In this document: piece after piece, positions 7,148-15,850 of the stretch
Layout: each line of letters starts with the position of its first letter
How positions within the stretch are numbered: the stretch's first letter is position 1
Assembly: GCA_020356025.1 (NCBI GenBank)
Contig: CP070630.1
Location: 331,210-388,923 of the forward strand
DNA from: Dehalococcoidia bacterium
Lineage (GTDB): Bacteria; Chloroflexota; Dehalococcoidia; SM23-28-2
DNA length: 57,714 bases
Direction: 5' to 3'
The notes under the pieces: generated by a model
Told to the model about the DNA's origin: nothing
Seen by the model: the letters and a program-made list of their open reading frames with translations, nothing else
The model's database searches: none
Program-made: the position numbers and the translations under genes

Positions 7148-8332
7148 TTACCCTCGCGGCAAGCCCAGGCCGCGCATGGCGATGATATTGCGCTGGATCT
7201 CGCTGCTGCCGCCGCCGATCACCATAGCGATGGCGTACAGGTACGACTTCTGGAAGCGCCCCATCATCCGCACCCACTTGGAGTCCTTGTGCAGTTGCCC
7301 GTACAACCCCAGGATCTGGATGCCGGTGTTGGCCAACCGCACGTCCATCTCAGTGTTGTACAGCTTGCACACGGCCGCCTCGATGCTGCCGGGCTCCTTC
7401 CGCGCCTGTTGAGACACCACCCGATAGACCATGTACTTGCCTACCTCTATCTCGATGGCCATCTCCGACAGCTTGTGGCGCACCAGCGGGTTATCCAACA
7501 GGCTTCTGCCGTTGACCTTCGTCTCCTTGCAGTATTCGACGAGGTCGTCCAGGCCGCGCTTGGCCATGGACACAGCCGCCGCCACCAGGCTGGAGCGCTC
7601 GTAGTCCAGGGTCATGGCGGCAATGTACCAGCCCTGGTTCTCCTGACCCAGGAGGGCGCTACTGGGGACGCGCACGTCCTCGAAGAAGACCTGGTTGAAG
7701 CTATGCACGTTGGCCATGTTGATAGTGGGCTGGACGGTGATCCCCGGCGTCTGCATGTCCACGAGGAAGAAGCTGATGCCCTTATGCTTGGGCGCCGCCG
7801 GGTCGGTGCGGGCCAGGAGGATGCACCACTCGGAGCGATGGGCGTTGCTGGTCCAGATCTTGTCCCCGTTGATGACCCAGTCGTCGCCGTCTTTGACGGC
7901 GCGGCACTTGAGCGAAGCCAGGTCGGAGCCGGCCTCTGGCTCGGAGAAGCCCTGGCACCAGACGATTTCGCCGGCGGTGATGGGCGGCAGATGCTGGTTC
8001 TTCTGCTCTTCGGTACCGAAGAAGAGAATGGCCGGTCCGATGTAGCCCACGGCCTGTATGATCGAGCCGATGGGTGCCCGGTGATAGCCCATCTCCTCGT
8101 TGTAGACCAGTTGCAGGGCGGGAGAGGCTTCCATGCCGCCGTACTCCTTGGGCCAGGCGGGGGCCACCCATCCCTTCTGGGATAGCTTCTTGACGAAGGC
8201 ACGGCCTTGCTTCCAGTCCTCTTCCTCCTCCTCTAGGAAGACACCTTCCCAGTCCGGCGGCATCTCCCGGCGAATGAACTCGCGCACCTCCTGTCGGAAG
8301 GCTTCCTCTTCAGCCGTAAAGCGAAAGTCCAT
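7148..8332 (-). CDS. Acyl-CoA dehydrogenase
   Basis: This 394-residue enzyme contains CQGFSEPEAGSDLASLKC (flavin and substrate loop), WTSNAHRSEWCILLARTDP and the C-terminal GGGSSEIQRNIIAMRG. At the position of the catalytic Glu of medium-chain enzymes it has Gly, as in many FadE-type proteins that place the base elsewhere or act as heteromers. It is closely similar to the next gene upstream (8352-9548), implying duplication. A good GGGAGG site precedes the ATG. Substrate unknown; the cluster suggests a branched, cyclic or aromatic-derived acyl-CoA. Confidence 0.9.
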   Translation of the reverse strand: MDFRFTAEEEAFRQEVREFIRREMPPDWEGVFLEEEEEDWKQGRAFVKKLSQKGWVAPAWPKEYGGMEASPALQLVYNEEMGYHRAPIGSIIQAVGYIGPAILFFGTEEQKNQHLPPITAGEIVWCQGFSEPEAGSDLASLKCRAVKDGDDWVINGDKIWTSNAHRSEWCILLARTDPAAPKHKGISFFLVDMQTPGITVQPTINMANVHSFNQVFFEDVRVPSSALLGQENQGWYIAAMTLDYERSSLVAAAVSMAKRGLDDLVEYCKETKVNGRSLLDNPLVRHKLSEMAIEIEVGKYMVYRVVSQQARKEPGSIEAAVCKLYNTEMDVRLANTGIQILGLYGQLHKDSKWVRMMGRFQKSYLYAIAMVIGGGSSEIQRNIIAMRGLGLPRG

Positions 8333-8351
8333 AAGTTAACCCTCCCCTCCT

Positions 8352-9548
8352 CTAGTCCCCGCGGGGTAGGCCCAGACCGCGGGTGGCGATGATATTCCGC
8401 TGGATCTCCGAAGTGCCGCCCTCAATGGTACTTCCCACCGATCGCAGATACATGTGCTCAAGGCGGCCCTTCAGGGGTGCCCACTTAGATGCTCTGTCCA
8501 GTTGACCGTATGGGCCCAGGACACTCATCCCCGTGCGGGCAATGCGCTGGTTCAACTCCATGTTGTAGAGCTTGACAATGGACGCCTCGTAGTTGGGGAC
8601 AAGCCCCTTTGCCTGGAGCGAGATTATCCGATAGGAGAGCATCTGGCCTACCTCGGCCTCCAGCAGCCGGTCGACCAGCTCGTAGCGCAGCATGGGATTG
8701 AGGTGGAGCATGCTGCTGCCGTTCTCTGTGTGCTCCCTGGCGTAGCGGATGATATCTTCCACCGTCTGGCGCAGGCCTATCGCTGAACCGATCGCTGATC
8801 GCTCGAAGTCCAGAGTGCTCATCGCTGCGTACCAGCCGCGGTTCTCCTCGCCGATGATGTTGCTCTTGGGCACCCGCACACTGTCGAAGAACACCTCGTT
8901 GAACTCCTGGCCGCCGGCCATGTTTATCAGAGGCCGCACCTCCACCCCCGGCGACTTCATGTCCAGGATGAAGTAGGTGATGCCCTTGTGCTTGGGAGCA
9001 TCGGGGTCGGTGCGAGCCAGAAGGATCATCCACTTGGCCAGATGGGCGATGCTGGTCCAGATCTTCTGCCCGTTGATGATGTAGTCGTCGCCGTTACGGA
9101 CGGCACGCGTCCTGAGGGAAGCGAGGTCGGAGCCGGCCTCGGGCTCAGAGTAGCCCTGGCACCAGATGTCCTCGCCGCTGAGAATCCGAGGGAGGTAGTA
9201 CTTCTTCTGCTCCTCAGTGCCGTGAACGATCAGGGTCGGGCCGGCCATACCCACGCCGATGATCAGATGCAAGGGCCGGGGCGCCCGCGCCAGGGCCATC
9301 TCCTCGTTGAGGATGAACTGTTGCATGGCGGTCATGCCGGCACCGCCGTACTCCTTGGGCCAGGCAGGGGCGATCCAGCCTTTTTCGCCCAGCTTCTTGA
9401 ACCATCCCTGGGATTGGACAAACACCTGGGCGTACCCGCTGACCACGTCTATGCCCGCGCCGTGCTCCAGCTTGGGAGCCTCCCGGGCGATAAACTCTCT
9501 GACCTCCTGTCTAAAGGCCGCTTCCTCCGGCGTGTCTCGGAAGTCCAT
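8352..9548 (-). CDS. Acyl-CoA dehydrogenase
   Basis: This protein of 398 residues is paralogous to the preceding entry. It has CQGYSEPEAGSDLASLRT, WTSIAHLAKWMILLARTDP and GGTSEIQRNIIATRGLGLPRG at the C-terminus, again with Gly where medium-chain enzymes have the catalytic Glu. It is the first gene behind a near-consensus promoter (9599-9626), with a leader of about 44 bases and a GGAG ribosome site. The pair of similar subunits may form a heterotetramer like the FadE28-FadE29 type; that is inference. Confidence 0.9.
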   Translation of the reverse strand: MDFRDTPEEAAFRQEVREFIAREAPKLEHGAGIDVVSGYAQVFVQSQGWFKKLGEKGWIAPAWPKEYGGAGMTAMQQFILNEEMALARAPRPLHLIIGVGMAGPTLIVHGTEEQKKYYLPRILSGEDIWCQGYSEPEAGSDLASLRTRAVRNGDDYIINGQKIWTSIAHLAKWMILLARTDPDAPKHKGITYFILDMKSPGVEVRPLINMAGGQEFNEVFFDSVRVPKSNIIGEENRGWYAAMSTLDFERSAIGSAIGLRQTVEDIIRYAREHTENGSSMLHLNPMLRYELVDRLLEAEVGQMLSYRIISLQAKGLVPNYEASIVKLYNMELNQRIARTGMSVLGPYGQLDRASKWAPLKGRLEHMYLRSVGSTIEGGTSEIQRNIIATRGLGLPRGD

Positions 9549-9598
9549 AGATCCTGCTCCTTGCCGCCGCCTTTCACCGCCTCCCCAAGGCCAAGTGA

Positions 9599-9626
9599 AT
9601 TATAGAGCCTCCAACCTAAGAGTCAA
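9599..9626 (-). promoter_or_regulatory. Sigma-A-type promoter of the three-dehydrogenase transcript
   Basis: On the minus strand TTGACT (9626-9621) and TATAAT (9604-9599) are 16 bases apart. This splits the acyl-CoA cluster into an upper part headed by TetR and a lower part with its own start. No copy of the TetR palindrome is seen here. Confidence 0.75.
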
Positions 9627-9714
9627 CGTAATGATAGCTTCTGCCCTACCGATCCTCCTGTTCCCGGCAGCGGGCCCCCTCTTCCTCGCGTCGCTCCCTC
9701 TCTTCGGCCGCCTT

Positions 9715-10143
9715 CTACTTGCTCCGGTCCTCCACTCGTACCTCCATGACGATGTGTCCCCAGCCACCGCACCTGACCCCGACGTCGAAGCAACCGACAC
9801 GGCGGAAGCGCAGGTCATCGGGGTCCACTCCGGCGTAGAACAGTTCGTTACTGGCGAAGATGGCACCGGCCAGCCCTTGCAGGGCGTAGACGCAGATGCG
9901 GCGGGGGCACTTGCTGGTGAGGAGATTCCCCGCTCCATCGAAGAGAAAGCGGTCTCCCACCTTGTGCTGGCTGTTGCAGCCGTGCGAGTCCACAACCTCG
10001 GCCACGATCGTCTTCTGCATCAACTCCGGGCCCTTGGCCAGCACCTCCTCGTTGCGAGGCTTGGCTCGAAACAGAGCCATCTCCTCGTCGCTATAGCCCA
10101 GGCGTTCCTGGAAGAATTTCCACGTGCTTTCGTCTACGGGCAT
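9715..10143 (-). CDS. Cysteine-containing hypothetical protein, TIGR04076-like
   Basis: This 142-residue protein has the order V-V-D-S-H-G-C, HKVGDRF, then CPRRICVYALQGL and a closing C-x(4)-G-V-R-C. The HKVGD plus downstream Cys-Pro pattern resembles the TIGR04076 family of small anaerobe proteins, though the match is by eye only. It is part of the TetR-headed acyl-CoA gene string. No signal peptide or membrane segment. The conserved Cys and His could bind a metal. Function unknown. Confidence 0.6.
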   Translation of the reverse strand: MPVDESTWKFFQERLGYSDEEMALFRAKPRNEEVLAKGPELMQKTIVAEVVDSHGCNSQHKVGDRFLFDGAGNLLTSKCPRRICVYALQGLAGAIFASNELFYAGVDPDDLRFRRVGCFDVGVRCGGWGHIVMEVRVEDRSK

Positions 10144-10170
10144 GCTGATCTCCTTCCTTTGACTTTGGGT

Positions 10171-10962
10171 TCAGCGGCCTCTGAACTTGGGCTCCCGTTT
10201 CTCGATGAAGGCCTGCACTCCCTCGCCGAAGTCCTCGCTGAGGGTGCTGAGCCCCAGGAGGTCTCGCTCGTTTTCCAGATGGGTCTCCAGGCTCTCGTTC
10301 AGGCTGCTGTAAACCAGCTCCTTGGCTCGGGCCAGAGCGAGAGTGGGGCCCTGCGCGAGCCGCTGGGCCAGCGCCTGCGTCTCCTTCTCTAGCTCGTCGT
10401 CTGGCACCACCCGGTTGACCAGCCCCAGCCTCAGAGCCTCGTCGGCATCGATCGGATCTCCTGTGTAGAAGATCTCCAGGGCCTTCTTGGGCCCTACCAG
10501 GCGCGGCAGGAAGTAGGTGGCGCTGCCATCGGGGGAGAGGCCCACTTTGCCATAGGCGATGATGAACTGGGCGGTCTGGGCGGCGATGGTCAGGTCGCAG
10601 GCCAGGGCCAGGCTCATGCCGGCGCCGGCGGCGACGCCGTGAACCTGGGCGATGACGGGCTTCTCCATCCGACGCATCTCAGCGACCCCCGCATGCAGGT
10701 ACATCGCCAGGGTCCGCATGGGCGCGAGGGGGTCGGCCCGGAGCGATTCTCCGAACGACTTGACGTCGCCGCCGGCGCAGAAACCTCGCCCCGCCCCCTT
10801 GACGATGACCGCTCGCACATTGGCGTCGGCTCGGCAGCGCATGAGGGCGTCTACCAACTCCTCTGTCATCTGGATGGTGAGGCCGTTCCTGGCATCGGGG
10901 CGGTTCAGGGTTATGGTGGCCACGTTCTGGTCGATGTCGAAAAGGATGGTCTCATAGTTCAT
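10171..10962 (-). CDS. Enoyl-CoA hydratase/isomerase
   Basis: This 263-residue crotonase-fold protein has the oxyanion-hole segments GFCAGGDVKSF and GVAAGAGMSLALACDL, and VGLSPDGSATYFLPRLVG with an Asp where classic hydratases have the second Glu. The Asp form is usual in PaaG-like isomerases and related hydratases. It would hydrate or shift the double bond made by the neighbouring dehydrogenases. Its ribosome-binding stretch and start are identical over 20 bases to those of the next gene upstream (see repeat entries). Confidence 0.88.
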   Translation of the reverse strand: MNYETILFDIDQNVATITLNRPDARNGLTIQMTEELVDALMRCRADANVRAVIVKGAGRGFCAGGDVKSFGESLRADPLAPMRTLAMYLHAGVAEMRRMEKPVIAQVHGVAAGAGMSLALACDLTIAAQTAQFIIAYGKVGLSPDGSATYFLPRLVGPKKALEIFYTGDPIDADEALRLGLVNRVVPDDELEKETQALAQRLAQGPTLALARAKELVYSSLNESLETHLENERDLLGLSTLSEDFGEGVQAFIEKREPKFRGR

Positions 10963-10976
10963 ACGATCGAACCTCC
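10957..10976 (-). repeat. Duplicated translation-initiation segment, copy A
   Basis: GGAGGTTCGATCGTATGAAC covers the ribosome site and start codon of the enoyl-CoA hydratase gene. The same 20 bases occur at 12129-12148 over the start of the ferredoxin-like gene. The segment is itself a partial palindrome (GTTC...GAAC). Confidence 0.85.
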
Positions 10977-10982
10977 GGACTT

Positions 10983-12134
10983 CTACACGTGCGGGTGGTG
11001 GTGAACGGGGTAGGGCCTGCCCTTGGAGGCGCCCAACATCACAAGCAGCTCGTGGGCGTCAGTGGCAGGAGTGAAAATGCGGTCATCTCGCTTCTCCAGC
11101 CGCAACGCCTCGGGAGCGCACACGAAGGTGCATACCCCACAGCCCAGACAGCGCTCGTAGTCTATCTCGGCGACCATGTTGTCGTTCATCTCGATGGCGT
11201 CGACATGGCAGCGTTCCACGCAGGCCGAGCAGCCGTTGCAGAGGTCCTCATCGACCGTCACCCAGTAACTGGAGGGCGCTACCGCGTGGGGGATGTCCAG
11301 CTGGGTTATCCCTCGCAGACCGTGACAGGCATGGCGGCAGCAGTTGCAGATGAGCCAGGAGTCCCCTTTGACGTTCATCGTGCAATGAACGAGGCCGGCC
11401 TGGGCCGACTGCTTAAGGACCTCCACCGCCTCATCGACCGGAATCTGGCGCACCCTGGGGGGGGCGCCCACCATCTGGGATGGGTTCAGCACGGCCTCGC
11501 CTGGAACGTCCCCGCCGCGGAACTCGTCGCTCAACACCATGCACACATCCAGGGGGTCGTCGCAGTTGCGGGCAGCCTGGCGGCACGCGCAGGGCAGGAG
11601 GTTGACAAAGGAAGCCTTCTGGACAATTTGAACTGCGTCTTCGTAGGGTAGGACCTGGTCTTTAGAGGCTTCGATGGCCGGCAGCGCCCGCACGAGCTGG
11701 ATGGAGCCGCTGTGCATTTCCCGCCCCTGAGCCTCTGCGAAATACCTCTCCCAAAGGTCACCCAACCTATCCAAGTCCGGAGACGGTTGACGGACAACAA
11801 AAGGAGTCTCATACAGGCCGGGCAGGATGTAGAGTAGGCGAAAGACGCGCACGCCATCGGGCCGTTTGATGCCGCGGATGAAGAACTTGGAGGCCATTGT
11901 GGTCAGGAGCCGTGAGGCCTCATCCAGGCTCATGCCGGCCCGCTTGGCGATTACCTCCTCGGGCTCTAGATCCCACGTCATGTGGGTGGCCAGGTGGGCT
12001 TCCTCCGGCTCATAGTAGAACTTGAGTATCTCGGTGAAGGTGTCAGTGTCGGGGGCACCTATTGGGTGTCGGGCGAATAGCTGCTGAAGCGCCCGATAGG
12101 GCTTGTCCTTTTTTAGCGAGGTCTTAGGGTTCAT
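10983..12134 (-). CDS. 4Fe-4S ferredoxin-domain protein with N-terminal helical region
   Basis: This protein of 383 residues ends in two classical 4Fe-4S motifs, CNGCSACVERC and CLGCGVCTFVC. A cysteine-rich middle region (CACRQAARNC, CNCCRHAC) may hold further clusters. The first 100 residues look like a winged-helix domain (PEEVIAKRAGMSLDEASRLL). Relatives appear beside oxidoreductases and probably pass electrons or sense redox state. Here it sits among acyl-CoA dehydrogenases, so it may take electrons from their flavins; that is inference. It ends in a His-rich HHHPH tail. Confidence 0.8.
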   Translation of the reverse strand: MNPKTSLKKDKPYRALQQLFARHPIGAPDTDTFTEILKFYYEPEEAHLATHMTWDLEPEEVIAKRAGMSLDEASRLLTTMASKFFIRGIKRPDGVRVFRLLYILPGLYETPFVVRQPSPDLDRLGDLWERYFAEAQGREMHSGSIQLVRALPAIEASKDQVLPYEDAVQIVQKASFVNLLPCACRQAARNCDDPLDVCMVLSDEFRGGDVPGEAVLNPSQMVGAPPRVRQIPVDEAVEVLKQSAQAGLVHCTMNVKGDSWLICNCCRHACHGLRGITQLDIPHAVAPSSYWVTVDEDLCNGCSACVERCHVDAIEMNDNMVAEIDYERCLGCGVCTFVCAPEALRLEKRDDRIFTPATDAHELLVMLGASKGRPYPVHHHPHV

Positions 12135-12148
12135 ACGATCGAACCTCC
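12129..12148 (-). repeat. Duplicated translation-initiation segment, copy B
   Basis: This is an identical 20-base copy of the segment at 10957-10976, placed over the ribosome site and ATG of the ferredoxin-like gene. The two downstream genes are unrelated, so only the initiation region was copied or converted. Confidence 0.85.
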
Positions 12149-12207
12149 TTCTGACTGACTAACGAGACTGGCTTGCGGCTCGCCGGAGGCATGATGTTAC
12201 GCGCACG

Positions 12208-12696
12208 CTAAGTCCTCGGGCCGCCAGGTCTGAACGAAGCCTCGCGTCCTGCCATCTGGTCCATATGCATTCGGTCGTGCCGGTACAAGGACCGTAGCAT
12301 CTGCAGGACGCTCATCTCCCCGAAAAGCACGTGCTTCCCTCTCCTCTTCAGTTCCTCGTCAGTGAGCCCTTCGATTGCAGCGAGGGTATCGCCACGCGCC
12401 GAAGCTAGCTCCTGTAAAAGATCGGCGACGGAGCGGCTCTCCGCCTCCGGATAAGCTGGAGGGTTGGGTGGCGGAGGGCCCACCTCGCACCCGGGCTGGT
12501 CCCGCACCTGCATGGACCACTCCCGCCATAGCCTCTCGAACGCCGCCAGGTGCACCAGTTGCTCCTTCGCCGACCATTCGCCTTCTGCCGGGCGGCGGCT
12601 CGCTTCCTCCTCACTCATCTCTTGAACCTGGCTCACAAGCTCCTGCCGGTGAGACTTTAGCTTCTGCAGCAACTCCTCTAGTTCCGCCGGACGCAC
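12208..12696 (-). CDS. DinB-family (DfsB-like) protein
   Basis: This 162-residue four-helix protein has the DinB/YfiT metal-binding histidines: one in EQLVHLAAFER and two in YRHDRMHMDQM. The spacing fits a nickel or zinc site. DinB-fold proteins include thiol-dependent transferases (bacillithiol, mycothiol) and many of unknown role. The GTG start is preceded by AGGAGGGG. It is co-directional with the acyl-CoA genes, 73 bases upstream of the ferredoxin-like gene. Confidence 0.85.
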   Translation of the reverse strand: MRPAELEELLQKLKSHRQELVSQVQEMSEEEASRRPAEGEWSAKEQLVHLAAFERLWREWSMQVRDQPGCEVGPPPPNPPAYPEAESRSVADLLQELASARGDTLAAIEGLTDEELKRRGKHVLFGEMSVLQMLRSLYRHDRMHMDQMAGREASFRPGGPRT

Positions 12697-12806
12697 GCTA
12701 TCCCCTCCTTTCCGTCCCTACTTAGCGCTCAGGCGTATTCTTTGTCAACTGGCCTCGCCGCGCTCCTCTAAGCGCGCTCCAAATGGACTGTTCCCCAAGT
12801 CCGCGA

Positions 12807-13199
12807 CTAGCCGACGAGCGGAGCCAGCACCGCTCGATCGAAGTAGACCTCATTCCGTTTGACCAGATCGCCATCCAGAAGGACGAGGTCCATCCCGTCA
12901 GCCTCGACCGTTTGCTCCCCGCCGGGCTTGCGAAGGGACGCGTGCCACAACGCGGCAGCCCCGTCGGCGTCGGCCAACGGGAATAACTCTCGCAGGGCCC
13001 AGTGCATCTGCCATGCGCCAAACAACTTCCGCAGGTACCGGCGCATGGCGTCGCGACCCTTCACCTCTCCCCGGGTGTTGGGGTCGCGATACACGAGGTC
13101 GTCGGTGTAGCAGGCGACGACGGCTTCGACGTCCTGGCGGTTCCACCCATCGAAGAGGCGCTCAGCCATTGCAGTCAGTTGCGCTTCAGTCTTCGCCAT
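12807..13199 (-). CDS. SnoaL/NTF2-like protein
   Basis: This 130-residue cone-shaped-fold protein shows the SnoaL/NTF2-like pattern: AERLFDGWNRQDVEAVVACYTDDLVYRDP at the start, a GRDAMRRYLRKLF helix, then alternating strands. Members are hydratases, isomerases or ligand-binding proteins for hydrophobic substrates. An AGGAGAAGG site supports the ATG. The setting suggests a role on a cyclic or polyketide-like intermediate, which the sequence does not prove. Confidence 0.82.
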   Translation of the reverse strand: MAKTEAQLTAMAERLFDGWNRQDVEAVVACYTDDLVYRDPNTRGEVKGRDAMRRYLRKLFGAWQMHWALRELFPLADADGAAALWHASLRKPGGEQTVEADGMDLVLLDGDLVKRNEVYFDRAVLAPLVG

Positions 13200-13324
13200 A
13201 TCCCTTCTCCTTTCTGCGGAATGGCGCCAGCGCCAGCCCGCGCATTCTCCGGGCTTCGAGGCGGTAGCGCTCCTACCAGCGTTCCTCTTTGTGGTGGTCG
13301 CTTCCTAGCGGATGTCCATCCCTT

Positions 13325-14596
13325 CTAGAAGACAGTGTCTCCTCCCAGGAGCGAACGGGCAATAGTCCGCCGCTGCATCTCAGAGGTGCCATCGGGGATG
13401 CGCACCGTCCGGCAGATACGGAAGGCTTCCTCAAGGCCCATCTCGCTGGACAGGCCCATGGCACCATGAATCTGGATCGCCCGGTCGCAGACCCGCTGCC
13501 CCATCTCCACGGCGTGGGCCTTTGCGAGCGATATCTCCTTCATCGGCACCTTGCCCGTCGATGGATACTCATCCACCAGCTCTGACGCTCGCAAGGTGGC
13601 GTACTTGGCACCAAAGATCTCGATGGCGCTGTCGGCCAGCATCCATTGGATGGCCTGGCGGTCAGCCAGAGGGCGGCCGAAGGTCACCCTCTCCTTGACG
13701 TACTCCAAGCAGCGGTCCAGTGCCCACTCAGCCAGGCCCACGCAAGTAGCGGCAATGGCAAGGCGCCCCTCGGAGATGCCGAACATGGCGGTCATGAAGC
13801 CCTGGTCTACCTGGCCCAGGATGTATTCCTCGTTGATCCGTACATCCTCCAGGATAACCGAGCCGCAATCGCTGGAGACATGACCCATCACCGGAAAGAT
13901 GGTGTTGGTGTCAACGCCGGGCTGCTTCGTGTCGACTAGGAAGCAGGTAATGCCTCCCTTGTGCTGGGCCAGCATCTCCTCATTGGTCACGGCAAACACA
14001 GCCGCATAGTCGGCGTAGGGGGAGTTGGTGATCCACTGCTTGGTGCCGTTGATCACCCACTCGGCGCCCTCCTTGCGCGCCTTGCACTTCAGGCCCCACA
14101 GGTCAGAGCCTGCATCAGGCTCGGTAATCCCAAAGCAAAGCGTCTTCTCGCCAGCCACCAACGAGGGGACAATGTCGGTACGGATAGTCTCATTAGCCAC
14201 CGTAAACATGTGCGACGGCCCGTCCACGAAGCTTGCGGCAATAGGGGAGGTGAGAAAGCCGTGGGACAAGCCGATCATAAGATGACTACCGCCATACTTC
14301 CTGTACACGGCTTCCAGGACGTGGCTGGCCACAGGAGCCCCAAGACCGCCGCCCCCGATGGATTCGGGGGCAAACATGGCCCAGTAACCTGCCTTACCCG
14401 ACTTCCTCCTTATCTCGTCTCTGGCCTCCTGGATCTCAGGGTCCAGCCTGCCATCGTCGCCGAACAGCTTGGCCTCGTTTTCGAGGATCTCTCTGTACTC
14501 TTGCCCCACCGGAACGCACTCGCTCTCGGCGAAGCTGAGAACACCCTCGATGGTTCCCTTGATGGTATCCCGCAACTCTTCAGAAAGCTGGGTCAT
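13325..14596 (-). CDS. Acyl-CoA dehydrogenase
   Basis: This protein of 423 residues has FGITEPDAGSDLWGLKCKA, WITNSPYADYAAVFAVT and, at the C-terminus, RIPDGTSEMQRRTIARSLLGG. At the catalytic-Glu position of medium-chain enzymes it has Asp (PDGTSE). That would shorten the side chain if the base is used there. It is longer than usual at the N-terminus (about 30 extra residues). It shares the ending style of the following dehydrogenase (14646-15812), but that one keeps Glu. Confidence 0.9.
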   Translation of the reverse strand: MTQLSEELRDTIKGTIEGVLSFAESECVPVGQEYREILENEAKLFGDDGRLDPEIQEARDEIRRKSGKAGYWAMFAPESIGGGGLGAPVASHVLEAVYRKYGGSHLMIGLSHGFLTSPIAASFVDGPSHMFTVANETIRTDIVPSLVAGEKTLCFGITEPDAGSDLWGLKCKARKEGAEWVINGTKQWITNSPYADYAAVFAVTNEEMLAQHKGGITCFLVDTKQPGVDTNTIFPVMGHVSSDCGSVILEDVRINEEYILGQVDQGFMTAMFGISEGRLAIAATCVGLAEWALDRCLEYVKERVTFGRPLADRQAIQWMLADSAIEIFGAKYATLRASELVDEYPSTGKVPMKEISLAKAHAVEMGQRVCDRAIQIHGAMGLSSEMGLEEAFRICRTVRIPDGTSEMQRRTIARSLLGGDTVF

Positions 14597-14645
14597 GCCG
14601 AAAACCTCCTTTCAGGCTGAACGGCATTGGCGCGCCCGCGACCTT

Positions 14646-15812
14646 CTACCACCGTTCCTCTTTCAGAAGCCTCCTGGCGATGGTCAGACGCTGCATCTCT
14701 GATGTGCCCTCGAGGATGGTGAGGACGCGCACTGCTCGGTAGATCCTCTCCACGTTGGTCTCCCGCAGGCAGCCTACTCCGCCGTGAATCTGGATAGCCT
14801 CGTAGGCCGCCCGGTTGACCATCTCCGAGCAGTAGAGCTTGGTGATGGCCGCCTCCTTGCGGATGTCCATCCCTTGGTCTCGCATCCAGGCCGTCCTGCA
14901 GACTATGTTCTCGCCGGCAAAGAGCTCGGTGGCCATGTCAGCCAGCTTGAACTGGATAGCCTGGTAGGTGGCGATGGGGTTGCCGAACTGGCTTCTCTGC
15001 TTGGCGTACTCGGCGCTCATCTTGAGTAGGCGCCTGGCATTGCCCACGGCCATGGCTGCGGTCTTGACTCGGTTGCTGTTGATCCAGTCCAAGGCCAGGA
15101 GCAGCCCGTAGCCTTCCTGTCCCAGTACGTTTTCGGCCGGAACTTGGCAGTCCTCGAAGACCAGCTCTCCGTTGAATCCCGTGAAGCCCATGCAGGTGTG
15201 AGCTCGGCTGACCGAGAAGCCGGGTTGCTCTTTGTCCACCAGAAAGCAGGTTATGCCGCCCTTCGCTCCCAGCTTCTCGTCGGTCACGGCGAACGTCATC
15301 GCGAAGTCGGCCTGCGGGGCGTTGGTGATGATGTTCTTGGTGCCGTTAAGCAGGAAGACCCCATCCTTCTTGTCGGCTCTCGTTTGAAGGCTGGTGGCAT
15401 CGGAGCCGGCGTCAGGCTCGGACAAGGCAAAGCAGGTGGTAATCTCCCCCTTCACCACTGGGTAGAGGTACCTTTCCCTTTGCTCCTCTGTGCAGGCCAG
15501 CAGGACGGGCGTCGGTCCGCTGACCCCTCCCAGCACATCGTCGAAGAACACCGTGTCGTGGAAGTTCGCCTCTATCTCCAGAAGACAGCGTCCGGAGAAG
15601 GAGATGCCCCCTCCCCCGACCTCCTCAGGCATATCGACGCTGTAAAGGCCCAGTTCTTTGGAGCGTAGTCGCACCTGCTTCCTCAGCTCCGTCGGTGGAG
15701 CTGTGTCCCAGGTAAGATCGTTTGCCTTCTCCAGGGGGATGACCTCCTCGCTGACAAATCTCCCCAGAGTCTGCTTCAGCATTTGCACTTCTTCAGGCAC
15801 TGCGAAGTCCAT
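14646..15812 (-). CDS. Acyl-CoA dehydrogenase
   Basis: This 388-residue enzyme contains CFALSEPDAGSDATSLQTRA, ITNAPQADFAMTFAVTDE, QIHGGVGCLRETNVERIYR and ILEGTSEMQRLTIARRLL. The Glu in LEGTSE is the expected catalytic base of short- and medium-chain dehydrogenases, so this paralogue is the most canonical of the five here. The ATG at 15812 has a GGGGAGGAAATC site; an upstream in-frame extension of about 80 residues is out-of-frame coding of the neighbour and is excluded. Confidence 0.9.
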   Translation of the reverse strand: MDFAVPEEVQMLKQTLGRFVSEEVIPLEKANDLTWDTAPPTELRKQVRLRSKELGLYSVDMPEEVGGGGISFSGRCLLEIEANFHDTVFFDDVLGGVSGPTPVLLACTEEQRERYLYPVVKGEITTCFALSEPDAGSDATSLQTRADKKDGVFLLNGTKNIITNAPQADFAMTFAVTDEKLGAKGGITCFLVDKEQPGFSVSRAHTCMGFTGFNGELVFEDCQVPAENVLGQEGYGLLLALDWINSNRVKTAAMAVGNARRLLKMSAEYAKQRSQFGNPIATYQAIQFKLADMATELFAGENIVCRTAWMRDQGMDIRKEAAITKLYCSEMVNRAAYEAIQIHGGVGCLRETNVERIYRAVRVLTILEGTSEMQRLTIARRLLKEERW

Positions 15813-15850
15813 GATTTCCTCCCCGGGGTCGAAGACGCGTCTACGTCGCG

